A stretch of DNA of 64,000 bases. Source: Planctomycetota bacterium (GTDB lineage: Bacteria; Planctomycetota; Phycisphaerae; Phycisphaerales; UBA5793). This document shows, piece after piece, positions 42,126 through 50,084 of the stretch. The stretch's first letter is position 1. Each line of letters opens with the position of its first letter. Position numbers and translations under genes: made by a program. The notes under the pieces were generated by a model. The model was given only the letters and a program-made list of their open reading frames with translations, did no database searches and was not told the DNA's origin. The stretch is taken from NCBI GenBank assembly GCA_963205185.1, contig CAUJHZ010000061.1, positions 100,861-164,860 on the forward strand. Reading direction: 5' to 3'.

Positions 42126-42692
42126 ATGAGCCAGTCCACCTTCAAGTTGTTCGCCATTGTCGGGTCGCTCGTCACCGACCTCGCCGTGCCCGGCCTGCTG
42201 TACCACTGGGTCCAGCTCGAACAGAACGCCACCCAACTGACCGCCGGCCTCGACATCTCCGCCCAGCCGACCGGACTCTTGGCCGCCACCGCCCAACCCG
42301 CCACCACCCAGCCCACCGCCCAGCCCACCGACGACCCATTCGCCGCGGTCAGCGAGGCCGGAATTGCCGGCAGCCTCGATCTGTCCTTCACCGCCACCTG
42401 CCCAGGCGGCGGCTATGCCCAGCTTTCATGGTCCAACGCCACGCCATCCGGCGAGGTCGTGCTCGTCTACGCCCGCGAGACTGGCGCCTTCCGCATCGCC
42501 GAAGGCGGACCCTGCGGCGGCGTCAGCCTGGGCCTGGGCAGCCACCTCATCCAGGTCGTCTTCCATGGCGGCGCCGGCGAGAACGGCTCGCGAACCATCA
42601 ACACCTACACCGGCCCCGGCGCCTGCGGCGGCTACCTCCAGCTCCTCGACCTCACCACCTGCCAGACCAGCAACGTTGAGTTGATCGAATAA
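42126..42692 (+). CDS. Exported protein of unknown function
   Basis: A 188-residue protein with a hydrophobic N-terminal segment (FKLFAIVGSLVTDLAVPGLLY), a low-complexity Thr/Pro/Gln linker (residues about 55-70) and one compact beta domain (LDLSFTATCPGGGYAQLSWSNATPSGEVVLVYA ... GAFRIAEGGPCGGVSLGLGS). Four cysteines in the domain and tail may form disulfides. Domains with this pattern recur in planctomycete secreted proteins. AAAAGGAG lies 9 bases upstream of the ATG. It stands alone. The function is unknown. Confidence 0.75.
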   Translation: MSQSTFKLFAIVGSLVTDLAVPGLLYHWVQLEQNATQLTAGLDISAQPTGLLAATAQPATTQPTAQPTDDPFAAVSEAGIAGSLDLSFTATCPGGGYAQLSWSNATPSGEVVLVYARETGAFRIAEGGPCGGVSLGLGSHLIQVVFHGGAGENGSRTINTYTGPGACGGYLQLLDLTTCQTSNVELIE

Positions 42693-42778
42693 CGACCGCG
42701 CCCACGCGCCCAGAACTTGCCCGCAGCCTCTCCGGCGCCCGAGCGCGCCGGCTCCGCAGCGCACCCAGGCGCCCGCGC

Positions 42779-44251
42779 TCAATCCCCCGCCGCCTCCGGC
42801 ACGCGCAGCTCCCGACGCATGATCTTGCCCGTCGGATTGCGCGGCAGCTTCTCCAGCGCGTACACATCGCGCGGCACCTTGTACTGCGCCAGCCACTTCC
42901 TGCAGTGCGACCGCAGCGCCACCTCGTCAAATGCCGCCCCCTCCACCAGCTCGACAAACGCCACCGGCGCCTCGCCGCGCGACTCATCGCGCACGCCGAT
43001 CACCGCGCTCGCCGCCACGCTCTCGTGCTTGTTGAGCACCTCCTCGATCTCGCGCGGAAACACGTTCTCCCCGCCGATGATCATCATCTCCTTGATGCGC
43101 CCGGTGATATAAAGAAACCCGTCTTCATCTTCGCGCGCCATGTCGCCCGTGCGCAAAAAGCCCTCTTCATCAAACGCCGCCGCCGTCTCCTGCGGCAGTT
43201 TGAAATACCCCTGCATCATGTTCGGCCCGCGCAGGCGCAGCTCCCCATCTTCGTTCACGCCCACCCGCCGCCCGCTGCTGTCCACGATCTTCACTTCGAT
43301 GCGCGGCAGGGCCCGGCCCACGCTGTGCCGCCGCGTCTCGCTCGGCCGGCACCAGTGGCTCACCGCGCTCGTCTCCGTCATGCCGAAACCTTCGTTGAGC
43401 ACCACGTTCAGCCGCTCGCGAAACGCCTGCGACACCGCGTCCGGCAGCGGCTCGCCGCCCGACACCACAAACCGCAGGCTGCTCCAGTCCTCCGCCGTCT
43501 GCTCCTTCACGTTCAGCAGCGCCGCGTACATCGATGCAATACCCATGAACGCCGTCGGCCGGTGCCGCTTCATCAACTGCACGATCTTGCGCGGCATGAA
43601 CCGCGCCGTGAAAATCACCTTCAGCCCGTGCGTCAACGGCAGCAGCGTCAGCGCCGTCAACCCGAAAACATGAAACTGCGGCAGCACGCCCAGGATCACA
43701 TCGCGCTCGGTGAAATCCACCCACTCCATGCACTGCTGGATGTTCGCCGCGATGTTGCCGTGCGACAGCATCACCCCCTTGGGCTTGCCGCTCGTGCCCG
43801 ATGTATACAGCAGCACCGCCAGCTCATCGCTGCCCACCCAGCGCGGCCAGCGCAGCGCCGGCATCTGCTTGAAGTTCATCGCATCCAGCCGCACCAGCCG
43901 CGGCCCGCGCGGCGCCTCGCCCACAAACTCCAGCATCGGACCGACCGTCACGATCGTGTCGATCTCCGAATCATCCACCACGTACTGCAGGTCGCTGCCC
44001 TTGAGCAGATAGTTCAGCGGCACCACCGTCCGCCCGAGCATCCACACCCCCAGCGCCGCCATCGGAAACAGCCCGCCCGTGGGCAGCATGATCCCCACGT
44101 GCCGCGCCTCGCTCACGCGCTCCACCTCCGCGGCCACGTGCAGCGCCCCCACCAGCACATCGATCCCCCGCCACGACCGCTGGTCATCGACCATCATCAC
44201 CCGCGTCGGATGACACGCAATCTGCCGCAGTATCGCCCAGGGAACGCTCAT
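42779..44251 (-). CDS. AMP-binding acyl-CoA synthetase / ligase
   Basis: A 490-residue adenylate-forming enzyme. The P-loop motif is YTSGTSGKPKG (about residue 150), the A5-type motif is NEGFGMTE, the hinge region is RTGDMAREDEDGFLYITGRIKEMMIIGGENVFP, and the C-terminal catalytic lysine is in NPTGKIMRREL. It activates a carboxylic acid, probably a fatty or aromatic acid, to the acyl-CoA via an acyl-adenylate. The substrate cannot be predicted. ATG 44251 is used; GTG 44257 is in frame. The gene is monocistronic and divergent from the putative DNA-binding gene at 44424. Confidence 0.88.
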   Translation of the reverse strand: MSVPWAILRQIACHPTRVMMVDDQRSWRGIDVLVGALHVAAEVERVSEARHVGIMLPTGGLFPMAALGVWMLGRTVVPLNYLLKGSDLQYVVDDSEIDTIVTVGPMLEFVGEAPRGPRLVRLDAMNFKQMPALRWPRWVGSDELAVLLYTSGTSGKPKGVMLSHGNIAANIQQCMEWVDFTERDVILGVLPQFHVFGLTALTLLPLTHGLKVIFTARFMPRKIVQLMKRHRPTAFMGIASMYAALLNVKEQTAEDWSSLRFVVSGGEPLPDAVSQAFRERLNVVLNEGFGMTETSAVSHWCRPSETRRHSVGRALPRIEVKIVDSSGRRVGVNEDGELRLRGPNMMQGYFKLPQETAAAFDEEGFLRTGDMAREDEDGFLYITGRIKEMMIIGGENVFPREIEEVLNKHESVAASAVIGVRDESRGEAPVAFVELVEGAAFDEVALRSHCRKWLAQYKVPRDVYALEKLPRNPTGKIMRRELRVPEAAGD

Positions 44252-44343
44252 GCCCACAATACTCGACCCTTTGGCCGCAATATCAACAGCAGCCGGACCT
44301 CACCGCCCAATGCCCAGCCATAGCCATGCCTGGGCGCTGCGCT

Positions 44344-44380
44344 TCTCTCCTCTCTCTCCTTTCTCCTCTCCCCTCTCTCG
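44344..44380 (+). repeat. Polypyrimidine low-complexity tract
   Basis: A run of C and T (TCTCCTCTCTCTCCTTTCTC and continuing) of about 36 bases in the divergent gap between the acyl-CoA synthetase and the gene at 44424. It could form unusual DNA structure or be a chance low-complexity tract. Confidence 0.7.
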
Positions 44381-44423
44381 GCGCAGCCGCGCTTGATCCA
44401 TCGCCTCCCGCCCGCTATCAAGC

Positions 44424-44918
44424 ATGCTGACTTATCCACAACCACCTCCTGCCGCCGCACCAACCATGCCCGAACCGCTCGAATCAGCCGAACAACTCGA
44501 ACACCTCGACGTCCCCGCCCACGCCTTCCGCACCCTCGTCGACAGCGTCGGCGTCAAGCGCTTCGCGGCCGGCATGGGCCTGTCCACCCGACAGGTCAAC
44601 CGCATCCTCAGCGGCGCTCAGCCCAACCCCATCGACCGCCTCATCAAGAGCCTCTCGTGCTGCGACCCCGACGTCGGCGACCGCATCCTCGATCTCATCT
44701 GCCAGGAGATGGGCGGCTACTTCATCCGCGAGGAAACCATCGAAGCGGCATCCATCAACGCGGTGCGCGAATGCGCTGAAGCCATCGCCGCCATCAGCGA
44801 CGGCCACATCTCCAAGATGGATGAACTGGTGATCCGCGAGGCCGTGTCGGCCCTGACCAGCCTCGCCCAACTCGTCCGCCGCCAGAAGATCCGCCGCATC
44901 ACCGTCATCACGGAGTGA
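44424..44918 (+). CDS. Small protein with a helix-turn-helix-like segment
   Basis: A 164-residue soluble protein. Residues about 40-75 (AFRTLVDSVGVKRFAAGMGLSTRQVNRILSGAQPNPIDRLIKSL) look like a helix-turn-helix that would place it among phage CII- or Cro-like DNA-binding proteins. The rest is helical (ECAEAIAAISDGHISKMDELVIREAVSALTSLAQLVRRQ). An internal ATG at 44466 is a possible start. It lies 144 bp before the cytosine methyltransferase on the same strand and might act as a regulator of that island; this is inference from position only. Confidence 0.65.
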   Translation: MLTYPQPPPAAAPTMPEPLESAEQLEHLDVPAHAFRTLVDSVGVKRFAAGMGLSTRQVNRILSGAQPNPIDRLIKSLSCCDPDVGDRILDLICQEMGGYFIREETIEAASINAVRECAEAIAAISDGHISKMDELVIREAVSALTSLAQLVRRQKIRRITVITE

Positions 44919-45062
44919 TGGGGGGCCGTCTGCCGTGGAAATGCAACGGCTCGCGATCAAGACCGCTTCGCGGGAGAGGAATTCGATCGCGCCGCGCGGT
45001 GAGATGCGCTCTCTCCCGGCAATCTTGCAGATAGAATCCCTTGAGTCGAACGGGAGTCGAGA

Positions 45063-46598
45063 ATGAGCGGAAGAGTTGGGGATCGAAAGCGACTGGTGTG
45101 CGTTAGCGCCGCCAATCTCCGGGAGCATCACCTCTACTTGACCGGGCACACCGACTTTTTCCCCGCCGATGCATTCGGCCCGTCAACCGCTAAAGCGGGC
45201 ATAGCCAAGCCGGTACGTCTGGACGTGGCGGGGCTCACGGAGCCGGTGTTCACAGACATTCCCACTGACGCACGAACCGGCAAACCGCGGACATTTTTCC
45301 GCAAGCGCGCATGGGTGGGTGAGTTCTTCGCGCGGCACGGCATCAAGCCCGGCGACACCATCGCAATAGAGCGCATCGGCACCAGGCGCTTCCGCGTGCT
45401 CCCCTTTGATGCGAAGTCTGAGCACCAGCGCCTCAAGATCCGTGACGGGCGAACCGCACGCAGGTTCGCAGAATTCTTCGCCGGTATCGGCCTCGTTCGG
45501 ATGGGCTTGGAGGCGGAAGGCTGGAACCTCGCCTATGCCAACGATATAGACCCCGAGAAACTGGCGATGTACCAAGCCCACTTCGGGGACGCCGATGAGC
45601 ACTTCCACCTCGGCGATGTTCACAGCATCGATGGATCAAGGCTTCCTGATGTGGAATTGGCCACCGCCTCATTCCCGTGCACCGATCTATCCATTGCCGG
45701 CGCTCGGCTCGGCTTCAAAGGAGAGCATTCATCCGCTTTCTGGGGGTTTATCTCCGCCATCCGGGGCATGCACTCGCGTCGTCCTCCGCTTGTCATGCTG
45801 GAGAACGTGGTCGGGTTCCTCACCTCCCACGGCGGAGCGGACTTCCGGGCGGCAATGGAAGCTCTCAATGAACTTGGCTACGCGATAGATTCATTCGTAC
45901 TCGATGCGCGATGGTTTGTGCCTCAGAGCCGTCCTCGCCTCTTCGTGGTCGGGTCGATGATCCCGAACGGGGATGCGATGGAATCCGCGCCGGTGTCGCG
46001 CATCCGCCCGATGCTCCTCCGCAAATTCATTGCGGATCATCCCGGCATCCGTTGGCAACTCCGCGACTTGCCCAACCCACCCGAGCGGTCGGAGCGGCTC
46101 CTACCAGATATTCTGGAAAACCTCCCCGACGATGCTCCCGAGTGGTGGAGCCGCGATCGCGCGGTCTACCTCTACAACCAGTTTTCCGAGCGCCACCGCA
46201 CGACGGCGGACGCGATGATTGCGAAGCGCCGATGGTCCTACGCGACCGTCTTCCGTCGCGTGCGGATGCAGCCGAACGGAGAAAAGCGGTCGATGGGCGA
46301 ACTCCGCACGGACGGCATTGCCGGATGCCTTCGCACCCCGAAGGGCGGGAGCGGTCGACAGATCCTCTTCAAGGCGGGATACGGGCGGTACGCCGCTCGC
46401 CTCCTCACGCCTCGCGAGTGCGCACGGCTCATGGGTGCCGATGAGTTCAACATCGGAGTACCCGACAATCAAGCATTCTTCGGATTCGGAGACGCGGTGT
46501 GCGTCCCGGCTATCTCGTGGATTGCGGAACACTACTTGAACCCGGCTCTCGCCTCCGTGCGCCCGGGGTTGAGTCGCGCCACCGTCGTGGGAGCATGA
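45063..46598 (+). CDS. DNA (cytosine-5) methyltransferase with an N-terminal DNA-binding-like domain
   Basis: A 511-residue protein. Residues 1-120 form a separate domain ending in ARHGIKPGDTIAIERIGTRRFRVLPF, which resembles B3/EcoRII-N-type pseudobarrels. The C5-methylase follows. It has AdoMet motif I (RFAEFFAGIGLVRMGLE), catalytic Cys206 in SFPCTDLS, ENV in MLENVVGF, QSRPRLFVVG (motif VIII) and GFGDAVCVPAISW (motif X). Motif IV reads PCT where most family members have PCQ. It should methylate cytosine at its target and protect the cell against the partner nuclease encoded next. Its stop directly abuts the next start (TGAATG). Confidence 0.9.
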   Translation: MSGRVGDRKRLVCVSAANLREHHLYLTGHTDFFPADAFGPSTAKAGIAKPVRLDVAGLTEPVFTDIPTDARTGKPRTFFRKRAWVGEFFARHGIKPGDTIAIERIGTRRFRVLPFDAKSEHQRLKIRDGRTARRFAEFFAGIGLVRMGLEAEGWNLAYANDIDPEKLAMYQAHFGDADEHFHLGDVHSIDGSRLPDVELATASFPCTDLSIAGARLGFKGEHSSAFWGFISAIRGMHSRRPPLVMLENVVGFLTSHGGADFRAAMEALNELGYAIDSFVLDARWFVPQSRPRLFVVGSMIPNGDAMESAPVSRIRPMLLRKFIADHPGIRWQLRDLPNPPERSERLLPDILENLPDDAPEWWSRDRAVYLYNQFSERHRTTADAMIAKRRWSYATVFRRVRMQPNGEKRSMGELRTDGIAGCLRTPKGGSGRQILFKAGYGRYAARLLTPRECARLMGADEFNIGVPDNQAFFGFGDAVCVPAISWIAEHYLNPALASVRPGLSRATVVGA

Positions 46599-47588
46599 AT
46601 GATGGCCAAGCCTTCGGACGTGCTCGCCCACTTCGAAACGTGGTACAAGGGGCTCAAGTCGATGAAGCAGTACGGCGGGCGTCCAGCGAAAGGAACAATC
46701 GCCGCGGCGTTGATCGTACTCGAACGGCTCCGCGACAAGTGCGCCCTCCGACTTCAAGACCACCTCGCGGAGGGCGGGGCGCAAATCTCCGGCATGAGCC
46801 TTTCGTCGCTTCGGAAAGTGCTCGTTCGGTTCGGAGAGAAGCGGGAGTTTCCGAGCGAAGGTGGGCGGACGAATCGCGGCAACAACAAGCCCGTGCGCGA
46901 GTTGCTCGGGGCGATGAGCGCCGCCGGGCTTGACAAACTCGACGAGAAGGAACGCAGCGCCGCAATCGACAAGATGCAAGGGGTGCTCGTGGGTTCGTTA
47001 GATGCCTACTACCGCCTGGAGCGCATCCGGTTCGAGTTCGATTCACGGAAGCCCGCTCGGTTCATGGTGGCGGAAATACTCGCCAAGGCGGGCGAGCGTC
47101 AGCAAACCGGGGCGGTTGCGCAGCACCTTGTCGGCGCAAAGTTGGCGATTCGCTTCCCGGATAAGACCATCCCGAACTTCTCGTACAGCGCCGCGGATGA
47201 TCAAGGCGGACGCGCTGGCGACTTCCAAGTAGGCGAAACAGCCTTTCACGTCACCGTAGCCCCGAGCAAGGCGCACGCCGCGCGCTGCGCGAAGAATCTC
47301 CGCGATGGACTCGCAGCGTTTCTCATCGTGGATGAGACGAACGTCGATCGCGCCCGCTATGCGCTGGAGTTCGAAAGGATAGCCGGGCGGGTGGCGGTGG
47401 AGTCCGTCGAGTCATTCGTCGGACAGAACCTCTCAGAGTTGGCAGAGTTCACGGCGGATCGGGTCGTGCGGACGTGGGGCAACCTCCTCCGAACGTACAA
47501 CGCGAGAGTCTCCGAAGTAGAGACGGATGGTTCGCTCCTCATCGAAGTTCCCACCGCGCTAGGCGGCGCGGAGGAAGAGGAGGAATGA
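46599..47588 (+). CDS. DUF4928-type putative restriction endonuclease
   Basis: A 329-residue protein coupled to the methyltransferase (start directly after its stop). The N-terminal part (KPSDVLAHFETWYKGLKSMKQYGGRPAKGTIAAALIVLERL) resembles DUF4928 proteins, which are encoded next to C5-methylases. The middle (FSYSAADDQGGRAGDFQVGETAFHVTVAPSKAHAARC) has the spacing of a PD-(D/E)XK nuclease core, with Asp in GDF, Glu in VGET and Lys in PSKA as candidates. The acidic tail is AEEEEE. By genetic context it is the restriction subunit of a type II-like system. Catalysis has not been shown by anything visible here. Confidence 0.75.
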   Translation: MMAKPSDVLAHFETWYKGLKSMKQYGGRPAKGTIAAALIVLERLRDKCALRLQDHLAEGGAQISGMSLSSLRKVLVRFGEKREFPSEGGRTNRGNNKPVRELLGAMSAAGLDKLDEKERSAAIDKMQGVLVGSLDAYYRLERIRFEFDSRKPARFMVAEILAKAGERQQTGAVAQHLVGAKLAIRFPDKTIPNFSYSAADDQGGRAGDFQVGETAFHVTVAPSKAHAARCAKNLRDGLAAFLIVDETNVDRARYALEFERIAGRVAVESVESFVGQNLSELAEFTADRVVRTWGNLLRTYNARVSEVETDGSLLIEVPTALGGAEEEEE

Positions 47589-47589
47589 C

Positions 47590-48009
47590 GTGGACAACCT
47601 CTCGCCCGGAGCGCGACGCCGGGCGATGCAGGGCGTCCGCTCCCACGATACCAAGCCCGAGCGGATCGTCCGTTCCGTCGCCCATTCTCTTGGTTTCCGC
47701 TTCCGTCTCAAGCGACGGGACTTGCCCGGTTCGCCCGACTTGACGTTTCCCCGGCTCCGGGCCGTAGTGTTCGTTCACGGGTGCTACTGGCATCAACACC
47801 GATGCCCGCGCGGCGCCCGCCTCCCGAAGTCGAATCGCGGCTATTGGCTCCCGAAGTTGAAGCGGAATACCGAGCGTGACCGGCGCGCCATGCGAGCCCT
47901 CCGGCGCGAGGGGTGGCGCGTGCTCGTGGTGTGGGAGTGCCAGACGCGGGACTTGGAGCGTCTACGGACCCGGCTCGCCCGGTTCCTTCGGGGCGGCTAT
48001 CCGCGATAG
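47590..48009 (+). CDS. vsr: Very short patch repair endonuclease Vsr
   Basis: A 139-residue nuclease. It has SPGARRRAMQGVRSHDTKPE, the metal-binding Asp50 in GSPDLTF, and the HGCYWHQH motif with His63 and His68, all matching Vsr, which nicks T:G mismatches that arise by deamination of 5-methylcytosine. A GTG start at 47590 is preceded by GGAGGA. It is the third gene of the methyltransferase/DUF4928/vsr island. Its presence is a further sign that the methyltransferase makes 5-methylcytosine. Confidence 0.93.
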   Translation: MDNLSPGARRRAMQGVRSHDTKPERIVRSVAHSLGFRFRLKRRDLPGSPDLTFPRLRAVVFVHGCYWHQHRCPRGARLPKSNRGYWLPKLKRNTERDRRAMRALRREGWRVLVVWECQTRDLERLRTRLARFLRGGYPR

Positions 48010-48065
48010 AAACCTGCCATTCGAGACGACGGCACGGACGTTCATCCCGAATCCGCGCTGCCTGT

Positions 48066-48245
48066 CGCCATGCTCCCTGTGATCTCGACAGCATGCCGGT
48101 CCGCTCGGCAGCATTCCCAGAGTCTTGGCATTATGCCGGCGCTGGCGGCAGCATCCCGGCGCTTTGGGCAGCATCCCCGCGGTCTCGCCATCCTCCCCAC
48201 CGCCTCGGCAGCATGCCGCGGGTCTCGGGAGCATGCCGCAAGCGC
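48066..48245 (+). repeat. Nine degenerate tandem 20-bp repeats downstream of the restriction-modification island
   Basis: Units start at 48066, 48086, 48106, 48126, 48146, 48166, 48186, 48206 and 48226. The consensus is about CGGCAGCATGCCGGCGGTCT. Its first 13 bases contain an inverted repeat CGGCA-GCA-TGCCG. The period of 20 is not a multiple of three, so it is not a coding repeat, and there are no spacers, so it is not CRISPR. It fills most of the gap between vsr and the next gene. Confidence 0.88.
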
Positions 48246-48361
48246 GAATACGCGCCGAATTGGCAGGTATTGGGCGTTTTTCTCACTCCGGGCTGGATTC
48301 AGACCCCTGTCGCGCCGAAGGCGGGTGGTGGATTGCATGGCCACAAGAGGCAAGCGTCATC

Positions 48362-49060
48362 ATGCCAGTACCTCTCTTTCCGCCGCGCCGGGATAGTGAC
48401 TTGCTCAATTGGTCCCGGAACTTTGCCGCCATGATTTCGGCCGCGCCGGGGGTGTATGGCCTGACTCCGGCGCAGGCGGCGAGCTTCGCGGCCTTGCAGA
48501 GCGCATACGCCAGCGCCTACACCATCGCCCGCAAGCCCGAGTCGAACTCGCGGACCAACATTCTCATCAAGAACGATGCGCGGCTCAATCTGCTCGACGG
48601 GCCGGGCGGGGCGTGGGAACTGGTGCGCCTCATCCAGGCGAATCCAAACCTGACCGACGGGCAGCGCACCGGCCTCGGGCTGCAGCCGGTGGATCGGCAT
48701 CGATCGCGGGTCGGCCCGCCGGCGAGCCCGCCGGATATGCACATCCTCGGCGTGGCGGGGCGGGCGATCAAAGTGCGGCTGCGCGACGTCGACCACTCAG
48801 AGCGGCGCGGCAAGCCCGATGGCGTCGAGGGCGCGGTCATCCTCTATCACGTCGGGCAGACCTTTCCGGCCGATGCGGGCCAGTGGAGGTTTGCGATGCT
48901 CACGGCCCGGCCGCTCTTTGAGTTTGAACTGCCCTGGGAAGTGCCGGCGGGGAGCAAGGTGTGGCTCGGCGCGTTCTGGTTCAACGCCCGAAAACAGTCC
49001 GGCCCAACGGCCACGCCGCGCAGCACGATTGTCGGGGAAGGATTGCGGCTCGCGGCGTGA
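48362..49060 (+). CDS. Conserved-looking hypothetical protein
   Basis: A 232-residue soluble protein that starts MPVPLFPPRRDSDLLNWSRNFAAMISAAPGVYGLTPAQAASFAALQSAYASAYTIARKP. It ends with a beta-sandwich-like section (IKVRLRDVDHSERRGKPDGVEGAVILYHVG ... FEFELPWEVPAGSKVWLGAFWFNARKQSGP). Proteins of this build occur in planctomycetes and verrucomicrobia without assigned function. A weak GAGG lies upstream of the ATG. It follows the 20-bp repeat array and precedes a 1-kb gap, so it may belong to an accessory region together with the restriction-modification island. Confidence 0.7.
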   Translation: MPVPLFPPRRDSDLLNWSRNFAAMISAAPGVYGLTPAQAASFAALQSAYASAYTIARKPESNSRTNILIKNDARLNLLDGPGGAWELVRLIQANPNLTDGQRTGLGLQPVDRHRSRVGPPASPPDMHILGVAGRAIKVRLRDVDHSERRGKPDGVEGAVILYHVGQTFPADAGQWRFAMLTARPLFEFELPWEVPAGSKVWLGAFWFNARKQSGPTATPRSTIVGEGLRLAA

Positions 49061-50084
49061 AGCGCGGCCAAGCGCCGAGATCGTCGCAAGAAGTCATTGA
49101 AGGGCAAAACGAAAAAAAGGCCCGCCGGTCCTAGTAGGTACCCCACGCGGCGCGTGGGACTTCGGACAGGTAGGCCTGCTTGATTATGCGATCGAACGAC
49201 CACGGCGTCAAGTGAAAAACCGCCCCGATCAGGCAAAAGGCTCTACACGCGGCCGCGAGGCTGTTCTCTTTTTGACCCTCGTTGAGCCCAGGGTGTCGGC
49301 GACGAGACAGGCGCCTCACATGGGGCATCAGGCAGCCCGCCCTTTACGCCATCGCGACTCTTCGCGCGAGCTTCCCCCGTCTGCGGTCTCCGCGCCTCCG
49401 CATGAGCCCGACTTCCCCGAGTGCCTCCTGCCTTCCCGTCATCCCATCACCGCCTCACCGCCTCACCCCTTCGCGGCCTCATCTCTTCGTGCCCCTTTGT
49501 GCCCTTCGAGCCCTTTGTGGTGAAGATTCCGGCCCCGCGCGCGCCGGCGCCAGGGGGTGCGTGCAACTTGTGCGCTGACTTTCCAGAAACGCAGAAAAAC
49601 GGATTAAAAGGCGCGGCCACCCCCCTCAGACAAATCAAAATCGATGAAAATCGCTCAAAGTGCGCCTCAATTTGGCGCGCTGGGCTACATGTGCGCCGCC
49701 GCGCGCGCGGCCCTGCACGAAAACCCCCGCACGGAAGCGCTCCCGCGCGCATGGCTGGCGCTTAACCCGGTGCGCGCCCGTGCTGGCATGCGGATTGCCT
49801 CGAAGTTTTTTCCATTTCGCCCCTGCCGCCCGCGCCACGCGGCATAATCCTTGCATGGCCCCTCGCCACGCCGCGCCGCAGACCCGCACTCGCGTCGCCG
49901 AATCAACGCCCGCCGCGCACACCAGCGCACGCGAATCGGTATCAGGTGATGACGCGCGGCGAAGCGCCGAGAAAGGAGAAAGGAGACCGTTGAGCAGTGA
50001 AGCCGATCCACGATCCCTCGATGCCCCGTGGCGAAGGGCGCTTTCGCCTTGCTTGCGCTTCGGGCTCGTTGATGCCTCGCCCCC
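49061..50084. other. 1-kb gap without a convincing gene
   Basis: It contains a short hairpin CCCACGC-GGC-GCGTGGG (49142-49158), a direct-repeat tract around CTTCGTGCCCCTTTGTGCCC (49486-49523), an AT-richer stretch (about 49585-49680), and a CATAAT box near 49843 before an ATG at 49855. The frame from that ATG runs antisense into the MFS gene and looks like a shadow. No tRNA or known RNA is visible. Confidence 0.45.

Noticed and set aside
47962..48234. Minus-strand repeat protein gene across the 20-bp array
   Set aside because: The repeat period is not a multiple of three, so the apparent peptide repeats are shifted; no start signal is seen.
48066..48245. CRISPR array
   Set aside because: Units are contiguous 20-mers without spacers, and no cas gene is near.
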